A DNA stretch of 64,000 nucleotides, taken from positions 34,977 through 98,976 of the IMG/VR virus record IMGVR_UViG_3300033145_000788. One strand, 5' to 3'. Source of the DNA: a virus. A program made the position numbers and the translations under genes. Under the pieces are notes generated by a model that was not told where the DNA came from, searched no databases, and saw nothing but the letters and a program-made list of their open reading frames with translations. Within the stretch, counting starts at the first letter, position 1; each line of letters opens with the position of its first letter. This document shows, piece after piece, positions 58,290 through 64,000 of this stretch.

Positions 58290-58700
58290 ATGGCAGCAAC
58301 GAAAGTTGGAAGAAATTGTTCCGTTAGAATCGGAACCAAACAAACCCTTGGAATCGGGACCTGGACGATATCGGGCATTGATGCCGATGTCATTGAGGAT
58401 ACTGAATTCGGGGACACATACAAAACTTACGTGATTGGATTCCGGGAAGGTGGAAATATCAGCTTCAGTGGGCATTATGATCCGACTGATGCATCCGGTC
58501 AGGATGTAATAAGAACGGCTTGGGAAAACGCCACAGAAGTGACGAGTCTTCGGCTTTATGTAGACAGCACAAGTTATTGGCTGGTTTCTGATTCCATTGG
58601 CGGGCTTTATATCACGAGCTGGGAAGTCAGCGCCGATAAGGCCGATATCGCAAGATGTAGTTTTACGGCCAAGGTCTCCGGATTGATGGAACTTCATTAA
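58290..58700 (+). CDS. Major tail (tube) protein
   Basis: 136 residues, GGAGG upstream. NCSVRIGTKQTLGIGTWTIS, GNISFSGHYDPTDASGQDVI and ITSWEVSADKADIARCSFTA are typical of compact siphovirus tail tube proteins. It stacks as hexamers around the tape measure. A longer paralogue lies upstream. Confidence 0.7.
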   Translation: MAATKVGRNCSVRIGTKQTLGIGTWTISGIDADVIEDTEFGDTYKTYVIGFREGGNISFSGHYDPTDASGQDVIRTAWENATEVTSLRLYVDSTSYWLVSDSIGGLYITSWEVSADKADIARCSFTAKVSGLMELH

Positions 58701-58729
58701 TAACCTTAACTAAAGAAAGGAAAAAAGAA

Positions 58730-59158
58730 ATGCCTTTTGATTTAGACGATTTGAATCCTCCGGCCAAGTTCTTTTGGCTTGATGAGGACGGGAATGAGAC
58801 AGGGGAATGGGTTGAATTCAGGATTGCTTCTGATGAGGACACGGATAAAATGCGTCGGGAAGCCGGGGTCAAGCTGGCCGTTGAATATAAGCGGGTTGGC
58901 AAAGGCGGTCCCCAGAGGTTTGATTATATTAATACCTCTGAAGAGAATTTGGAGAAGTTCACGAGATTGGTGAACATTCACACCATTGTTTCCTGGTATC
59001 TCCTAGACAAGAATGGGAATGAGATAGAATGCACGCCAGAGAATCGGAATCGCTTTATCCGGGAATCACCGATGTTCAGCGAATGGGCGGCCGATTGTCT
59101 GGAGAAGATGCGTGCGGATGTGACCATTAAGAAAGAGGAAGAAGTAAAAAACTCATAG
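58730..59158 (+). CDS. Tail assembly chaperone (gpG-like)
   Basis: 142 residues. Acidic N-terminus (MPFDLDDLNPPAKFFWLDED), conserved FVRxxP-type end region (NRNRFIRESPMFSEWAADCL). It ends with the slippery heptamer A_AAA_AAC, from which a -1 shift gives the GT product. It lies directly before the tape measure gene, in the standard order. Confidence 0.65.
   Translation: MPFDLDDLNPPAKFFWLDEDGNETGEWVEFRIASDEDTDKMRREAGVKLAVEYKRVGKGGPQRFDYINTSEENLEKFTRLVNIHTIVSWYLLDKNGNEIECTPENRNRFIRESPMFSEWAADCLEKMRADVTIKKEEEVKNS
59146..59152 (+). other. -1 ribosomal frameshift site (A_AAA_AAC)
   Basis: The 0-frame codons are AAA (59147-59149) and AAC (59150-59152), preceded by A59146, matching X_XXY_YYZ. The stop TAG follows two codons later. 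A shift of -1 enters an open frame that runs to 59493 without a start codon of its own that fits. This matches lambda-type G-GT expression. Confidence 0.75.
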
Positions 59159-59493
59159 ACCATATTGCGGCGTTGAGGGGTCGGCCGGACTGCGATACTT
59201 GCAGGGCGGTTAAGGCCGAATATGGTAAAGTTCCCGATTGCGACAAGTGTCTTGCGGATATCCCGCCCCTGGACTTCGCAAACGTGGATGCCCTGAGAGT
59301 TTGGAACTTGGTCCAGGATCAAACCATCGTTGCCGCTGATGGCCAAGTCGTGGCGATTAATCATCTGGCAGTCTGGCGGATAATTGACGAGTATGAGATC
59401 AAGGACCGAATCAAGACATTTGAGAAAGTGCTGAGGATATTCAAAGAGGAACGGGAAATCATGGCCATTAATAGAGAGGCTCAGACAAGATAA
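59152..59493 (+). CDS. Tail assembly chaperone T-extension (frameshift product)
   Basis: Reached from the upstream gene by the -1 shift at 59146. It encodes about 113 residues: LIDHIAALRGRPDCDTCRAV with two CxxC-like pairs (CDTC, CDKC), then helices (LVQDQTIVAADGQVVAINHL). TAC genes of this kind chaperone the tape measure during tail assembly. TTG 59173 could be used but is unlikely. Confidence 0.65.
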   Translation, partial: LIDHIAALRGRPDCDTCRAVKAEYGKVPDCDKCLADIPPLDFANVDALRVWNLVQDQTIVAADGQVVAINHLAVWRIIDEYEIKDRIKTFEKVLRIFKEEREIMAINREAQTR

Positions 59494-62400
59494 ATGGCGA
59501 AATTAGGAGAGGCCTTTGTAGAGATCAAGGCCAAACAAGATAAATTGGTTGCCGGGCTCAAGGATGCCCAGAATCGGGTAATCAAGGCAGCTACGAGTAT
59601 GCAGAGGCGGTTTGACCGAATCAACATGAAACGGGCTAATGCCGCTTTAGGCAGATTTACCCAGGGGATTTTCTCAATGAAAACCGCTCTGGCCGGGGCC
59701 GGGATCGGTTTGCTCGTTCGGGATGTCATCAAGACGGGCATGGAATTTGAGCATACCATGACTAAAGTCAAAGCCGTCAGCGGGGCCAACGAAGCTCAAT
59801 TTAGATCTATGACCAAAGTTGTCAAGCATCTTGGTGAGACGACCGAATGGACTGCAAGCCAGGCGGCCGGTGGAATGGCCTTTCTGAGCATGGCGGGTTT
59901 CAAGGCCGCCGATTCAATTAAGGCTCTCCCCGGAGTTCTTGACCTTGCGACTGCCGGAGATATAGAGCTTGCCAGGGCGGCAGACTTGGTGACAAATGCC
60001 CTGACGGCTATGAGATTAGAAGTTGAAGACTTGGGTAGAGTTAGCGATGTCTTTATCCAAACTATCACCACGGCTAATACCAATATGGAGATGATGGCAG
60101 AATCATTCAAATATGCCGCTCCATCTGCCGCCGCGTTTGGTTATGAGATTGAGGACCTTTCGGCCTTGATCGGTCTTTTGGGTAACGCCGGTATCCAGGG
60201 ATGTTATGATGATCAAACAGAAGTTTTAACTGAAGACGGATGGAAAGATTGGTCTCAGGTGCTGATGTCAGATAAATTTGCAACGCTTAATCCAGATACG
60301 AATGAGTTAGAATGGCAAAGCCCGATCCGCTTGATACGATATCGTCACACTGGAAAAATGTATTGTGTACAGAATAGAGGGATTGATCTTTGTGTCACAC
60401 CAGATCATAGGATGTGGGTCAAACAACGAGGGAAGGATAAAAAGTTTGAGATATTAACCGCAAAGGAAGTTGATGGAAAGACAGTTCGATATCAGGCAGG
60501 CGGAATAGATTGGGTTGGCAATGATTGTGAACATCATATTCTTGAGGGATTTAAGCAGGGGCGAGGTTCTTGGGTTAAAGATATAAGTGCGATTGAAATT
60601 GATGCTGAAACGTGGGCTGCTTTTCTTGGTTGGTACTTATCTGAAGGATCTAGTGATTATTACAAGGGTTGTTATCGAATTAGAATAACCCAAATGCCGG
60701 GTCCTATACGGGACAAGATGCGAAAAGTATTGGGTCTGTTGCCTTTTAAAGTCCATGAGGACAAAAATGGTTTCACTATTTTAAACGAACAGCTATGGCG
60801 AGCAGTTAATCATTTGGGCAAAAGTTATGAAAAATTCATTCCAGATTATGCTAAGGATTGGTCGCCCCGACTGCTGAGGATTCTACTGGATTCCTTGATC
60901 GAGGGGGATGGCGATGAAAATGGTGAATATTATACATCATCGGTGGCCTTGCGTGATGATATCATGGAGATCGCACTCAAGCTTGGACATGCGACTAAGT
61001 ATGTCGAAAGAACACGAGAAAGAAATGGGTTGATACGTGGCAGAGGAATAAAGACGAGGCATCCCCAATGGAAGGTTTACATCCGAACAAAGCAGCTTTA
61101 TCCCTGGTTTGCACCTCCCGAATATAACGGGAAGCATGGTGATCGGTTAGACGGTTCTAAGTTTCCGGTATTCGAGGGTTGGATAGACTATGACGGAGAA
61201 GTTTTTTGTGCCGAAGTCCCCAATCACCTGCTCATAGTCAGAAGGAATGGCAAGGCACTTGTGTCGGGCAATTCTATGGCCGGTACTCAGCTTGCCTTTT
61301 CCTTTCAGCAAGTCGAGAAAGCCTTTAAGTTTTATGGAGAATCCGCAAAGCGTGCCGATGGTTCCTCAAAAGATTTATTTGATGCGATAGAACTCCTTGA
61401 GGATAAAAGCGCCAGTGCGACAGATACAATGAAGATATTCGGGATGCGAGGCGGTCGTGCCATTCTTGCGTTGATGGGTATGGGAACTGAGGCGATCAAT
61501 AAATACAGGGAAACTATCAGAGAAGCTGAAGGAGCGACTGAAAGAATTGCTAAGACATTTCGAGAAACTTTCAAGGGGGCAATCAAAGAATTGCAATCTG
61601 CCATTGAAGGGGTCAAGATAGAGGCGTTTGAAGGCGAAGTCCGGGATCTTGAAAGGGCAATTAGAGATCTAACCGAATGGGTCCGTGAAAATAAAGAAAG
61701 CCTCGTTGAACTTGCAGCGGCTACGATTGATGTTGGCATTGGATTCATAAGAGCGACTACTGCTGTTGGGAATTTCTTTACAAAGATTGGAACAGGCCTT
61801 GCAGTAACAGCGGCCATGGTTGCCGGATATAAGATAGAAGAAGAACTCTATCCGGCCGGTTATAAAAATTGGGAGGAAGCCAGAACGGCCGTTAGTCTTT
61901 ATACTAAAAGTTTGGAACAGTTAGAGGAAAAACTTAAGAAATTATCAAAACCGGTCACTCCTTTACCGGGAATGTTTCAAGCTCCATTTAATCCTTCAGA
62001 ACAGGAAAAAATTCTTAATCGTCAGCTCTATGATAAGCTTAAAAAACAGATCGGGGAGGTGACGACTTCTCTAAATATAGCGAAACAGGCTATGCGGGGA
62101 TTCGCCTCTGAGATGAGTGTGTCTCATATAGTTGGTCGAGAATTAGTGGGGACATTAATAGATACTTCTAAAGTATTAGACGGAGTGATCGGAGAACCGG
62201 CAAAGAAGCTTAAGATGGATTTCTCTGGATTGAAGGCTTCAATGAAACCGATAATGGATGATCTCAATCGTATGTGGATCGCCACGGCCTTCACTTGGGA
62301 CGACTCAAAAGATAAGTTGGAGGATTATACCAAATTAATGGGAACTGATTTCCTGAAGGCTCTTGGAAAGGCAAGTGATTTTACTCATAAGTTGAAAAAA

Positions 62401-62658
62401 GAACAAACTGGGTTTTTTACCGGAGTAAAGAAAGGCCTAGAAGAGACTATTAACCAATGGACAGATTGGACTACCATCGGAACGAATCTCACCACGGAGA
62501 TGCTCTATTCTTTGCAAGGTTTCTTTGATACTATGTTGTTTAGTTTCCTCAAGGGCGAATACGTTTCCCTTGAGGAGATATGGGAGAACCTCTTGGATAA
62601 TATGTTGAGGGCCTTTGTCAATATGCTCTCTCAGATGGCCGCCGCTTGGGAATCATGA
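59494..62658 (+). CDS. Tape measure protein interrupted by an intein
   Basis: 1054 residues before splicing. N-extein (1-236) has the phage TMP domain: GMEFEHTMTKVKAVSGANEA, EWTASQAAGGMAFLSMAGFK, DLSALIGLLGNAGIQG. The intein is 237-593; the C-extein resumes with SMAGTQLAF. Splicing leaves GIQGSMAGT, the common TMP motif. The mature protein of ~697 residues is short, and continues helical to the C-terminus. It sets tail length and enters the cell with the DNA. Confidence 0.85.
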   Translation: MAKLGEAFVEIKAKQDKLVAGLKDAQNRVIKAATSMQRRFDRINMKRANAALGRFTQGIFSMKTALAGAGIGLLVRDVIKTGMEFEHTMTKVKAVSGANEAQFRSMTKVVKHLGETTEWTASQAAGGMAFLSMAGFKAADSIKALPGVLDLATAGDIELARAADLVTNALTAMRLEVEDLGRVSDVFIQTITTANTNMEMMAESFKYAAPSAAAFGYEIEDLSALIGLLGNAGIQGCYDDQTEVLTEDGWKDWSQVLMSDKFATLNPDTNELEWQSPIRLIRYRHTGKMYCVQNRGIDLCVTPDHRMWVKQRGKDKKFEILTAKEVDGKTVRYQAGGIDWVGNDCEHHILEGFKQGRGSWVKDISAIEIDAETWAAFLGWYLSEGSSDYYKGCYRIRITQMPGPIRDKMRKVLGLLPFKVHEDKNGFTILNEQLWRAVNHLGKSYEKFIPDYAKDWSPRLLRILLDSLIEGDGDENGEYYTSSVALRDDIMEIALKLGHATKYVERTRERNGLIRGRGIKTRHPQWKVYIRTKQLYPWFAPPEYNGKHGDRLDGSKFPVFEGWIDYDGEVFCAEVPNHLLIVRRNGKALVSGNSMAGTQLAFSFQQVEKAFKFYGESAKRADGSSKDLFDAIELLEDKSASATDTMKIFGMRGGRAILALMGMGTEAINKYRETIREAEGATERIAKTFRETFKGAIKELQSAIEGVKIEAFEGEVRDLERAIRDLTEWVRENKESLVELAAATIDVGIGFIRATTAVGNFFTKIGTGLAVTAAMVAGYKIEEELYPAGYKNWEEARTAVSLYTKSLEQLEEKLKKLSKPVTPLPGMFQAPFNPSEQEKILNRQLYDKLKKQIGEVTTSLNIAKQAMRGFASEMSVSHIVGRELVGTLIDTSKVLDGVIGEPAKKLKMDFSGLKASMKPIMDDLNRMWIATAFTWDDSKDKLEDYTKLMGTDFLKALGKASDFTHKLKKEQTGFFTGVKKGLEETINQWTDWTTIGTNLTTEMLYSLQGFFDTMLFSFLKGEYVSLEEIWENLLDNMLRAFVNMLSQMAAAWES
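60202..61272 (+). mobile_element. Intein with LAGLIDADG endonuclease
   Basis: 357 residues. Cys1 (CYDDQTEVLTEDGWK) is the N-splice block A, GIDLCVTPDHRMW is block B, and VFCAEVPNHLLIVRRNGK with ALVSGN/S gives blocks F and G (terminal Asn, then Ser +1; the usual penultimate His is Gly). Two LAGLIDADG helices, WAAFLGWYLSEGS and LLDSLIEGDGDE, indicate an intact homing endonuclease. Confidence 0.88.
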
Positions 62659-63227
62659 AATTGCTATTCGGCATCTCCATGCCCGTTTCCGGTTTCGGCC
62701 TTGGAGCCGCTACCGGTGGCGGGGTCGGAGGAGCCGGGTTGATCGGGACTGGACTTGCCAAGCTCAAAGGATTGTTTGCGGGAGGAGGCGCTGCCGCATC
62801 CCAGAGTGCTGCGATTGCCGCAGGAATGGACGTAGGAGCTATGGGTGCAGGAGGAGGCGGAGCCGGGATAGGCGGGTTTGCCACAGCGGCTGCCCCATTC
62901 GCCGCACAGTTCGCAGCCATGGAAATCCTTTCCCAGTTATCCGGAGGGCCGAGTTTCACGGGAGCCCTCTTCAGTCCACAACCTTCCTATATGCCGACGT
63001 TCCAGGCGGGAACCCCCGAATACGAGGCCCAGCAGAACTATCTCGCTCAACTCAAAGCAGACCCCCTTTTCGGTGCGCCGGGACATCAGGTCACCGTTCA
63101 CATTGAGAATGTCGTGGCCGACGACCCGGTCAAGTTTGTCTCTGAGATGTCGGAATTGGCGGATCAGTCCCGGACGGGAACCCAGTACGAGAGAAGGGAT
63201 TTGTCGAGGGCGGGGATAGACATCTGA
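62655..63227 (+). CDS. Glycine-rich tail protein
   Basis: 190 residues from ATG 62655, overlapping the tape measure stop (ATGA). Gly/Ala-rich hydrophobic first half (GLGAATGGGVGGAGLIGTGL), then PSYMPTFQAGTPEYEAQQN and a charged C-terminus (ELADQSRTGTQYERRDL). It could be the detached C-terminal part of a tape measure or an injection-associated protein. Confidence 0.5.
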   Translation: MKLLFGISMPVSGFGLGAATGGGVGGAGLIGTGLAKLKGLFAGGGAAASQSAAIAAGMDVGAMGAGGGGAGIGGFATAAAPFAAQFAAMEILSQLSGGPSFTGALFSPQPSYMPTFQAGTPEYEAQQNYLAQLKADPLFGAPGHQVTVHIENVVADDPVKFVSEMSELADQSRTGTQYERRDLSRAGIDI

Positions 63228-63626
63228 TCACCAGTCGAGCTTTATCCCCACCGTAAAGTTATTGAGTACACAGGACAGGGAAAGCTCGATAAAGAGATAC
63301 TGGAACGTTCGCCGGGGTTTGAGCCGGAATCCGAGTAGGTCATATTCATGGGGAAGGATGTGGGTTATTCCGACATGAAAGATGGCCGTCGTAAGGAAGT
63401 ATAAATCAACTTCTCCGGTTGACGGATGGCGACCGAGGACGGGATTCATCTCGTAGAATCTATCGGGATTCTTGGCGATGTGCCGAGTCTGCCTCCAGTC
63501 AACGGCCTTGAGCGAGAGGTAAGCGGCTTCCGTTATGATGTCCTCTTTTGTCCATTCATCAAAGGAGTGGCTTGGAGAGGGAAACCAAATTATGAGGAAC
63601 AAGATTATGATGCATATTCTTTTCAT
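63228..63626 (-). CDS. Exported small protein on the opposite strand (moron-like)
   Basis: 132 residues, the only confident minus-strand gene. Signal peptide MKRICIIILFLIIWFPSPSH. The mature part (ITEAAYLSLKAVDWRQTRHI, FYEMNPVLGRHPSTGEVDLY, CVLNNFTVGIKLDW) resembles a hypothetical family I have seen in environmental phages. Its own promoter lies directly upstream. It may alter the host envelope. Confidence 0.6.
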   Translation of the reverse strand: MKRICIIILFLIIWFPSPSHSFDEWTKEDIITEAAYLSLKAVDWRQTRHIAKNPDRFYEMNPVLGRHPSTGEVDLYFLTTAIFHVGITHILPHEYDLLGFRLKPRRTFQYLFIELSLSCVLNNFTVGIKLDW

Positions 63627-63655
63627 ATTTATATTATATAATACTTTTCTGGTAA
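63626..63655 (-). promoter_or_regulatory. Minus-strand promoter for the moron-like gene
   Basis: On the minus strand, TATTATATAATATA, shared with P1 and P2, ends six bases before the ATG. The -10 TATAAT occupies 63638-63633, so the transcript would be leaderless or nearly so. A -35 like TTAATT lies 16 bases upstream. Confidence 0.5.
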
Positions 63656-63662
63656 ATTAAAG

Positions 63663-64000
63663 ATGACAACGAAATTAATTGCAGAAAACATATTGGACGA
63701 TGACGATTTCAGTTCCGCCACCGAGCAGGAGGGGGAGTACTGGGGCCAACCAGACCCGACGACCTCCAACACCGGGGACTTCCGGCTCCTGACCAAGGGA
63801 ACGCCGGCGGACTTTGTTTATCAAGGAACGGCTACCGGGAACGGGGCTGTTGGAGGGACGACTACGATTGATTCCGTCCTAGCCGCTTTCGGGGATAATT
63901 ATTTTATCGGGGCCACGTTATATATGAAGACCGGGACCTGCGCCGGGGAAACCCAGACCGTGACCGATTTCGCCCAGACCACGGGAACCCTGACCCATGC
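63663..64000 (+). CDS. Start of a beta-rich tail protein (partial)
   Basis: ATG 63663 opens a frame that runs to the window edge (112 complete codons plus two bases). MTTKLIAENILDDDDFSSAT and LTKGTPADFVYQGTATGNGA suggest a virion beta protein with Gly/Thr-rich strands. AATTAAAG precedes the start. The rest lies outside the window. Confidence 0.55.
   Translation, partial: MTTKLIAENILDDDDFSSATEQEGEYWGQPDPTTSNTGDFRLLTKGTPADFVYQGTATGNGAVGGTTTIDSVLAAFGDNYFIGATLYMKTGTCAGETQTVTDFAQTTGTLTH

Noticed and set aside
61332-61817. Long minus-strand frame opposite the tape measure gene
   Set aside because: Antisense shadow of a strongly supported gene, with no start signal or recognisable protein pattern.

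Overview
The window is part of a double-stranded DNA tailed-phage genome with a long-tailed (siphovirus-like) HK97-type virion plan. It carries small and large terminase, portal, a MuF-type minor head protein, an S78-type prohead protease, an HK97-fold capsid protein, head-tail connectors, two tail-tube proteins, tail chaperones joined by a -1 frameshift, and a tape measure protein. Nearly every gene is on the + strand, with short gaps and many ATGA/TGATG overlaps. Shine-Dalgarno sites and sigma70-like promoters point to a bacterial host. Lipoprotein and Sec signals are present, but nothing in the window fixes the host taxon. No integrase, repressor, endolysin, DNA polymerase or tRNA gene was recognised.

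Layout. 1-12.8 kb is a recombination/repair block: UvsY-like mediator, gp32-like single-strand-binding protein, RecA/UvsX-like recombinase, flap/5' exonuclease, a resolvase-like nuclease, SbcD/Mre11-like nuclease and an SbcC/Rad50-like ATPase split into two genes. 12.8-27.4 kb is an accessory block of many small genes, including two radical SAM proteins, a glycosyltransferase, a hexapeptide-repeat acyltransferase, a GNAT acetyltransferase, two paralogous lipoproteins, tiny membrane proteins, and a probable structured RNA near 22.0 kb. 27.4-32.9 kb is packaging and portal. 33.1-40.3 kb holds head fibre/exported beta-helix proteins and a MuF protein with a C-terminal nuclease-like domain plus a possible immunity gene. 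40.3-50.5 kb is the capsid block. 50.5-64 kb is the neck and tail block, interrupted by two clusters of glycosyltransferase and sulfotransferase genes.

The most striking feature lies inside the recombination block. A 377-residue protein related to the IS110/Nop superfamily (RuvC-like N-terminus, helical C-terminus) is flanked on both sides by arrays with a strict 36-nt period: two different conserved 9-nt words alternate, separated by variable 9-nt spacers. A third array, with diverged words, lies at 304-650. This architecture matches the TIGR-Tas (tandem interspaced guide RNA / TIGR-associated) RNA-guided systems described in 2025, with the protein as a TasR-type (RuvC) effector. The arrays run directly into the recA stop codon and the exonuclease start, so the system is embedded in the phage's core recombination operon.

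Other points worth attention are the Rad50-like split next to the zinc hook, the prohead protease-AAA+ fusion, an intein at a conserved tape-measure motif, a ~200-residue domain inserted in one of two tail-tube paralogues, and a leader hairpin copied in front of three consecutive virion genes with a compensatory base-pair change.
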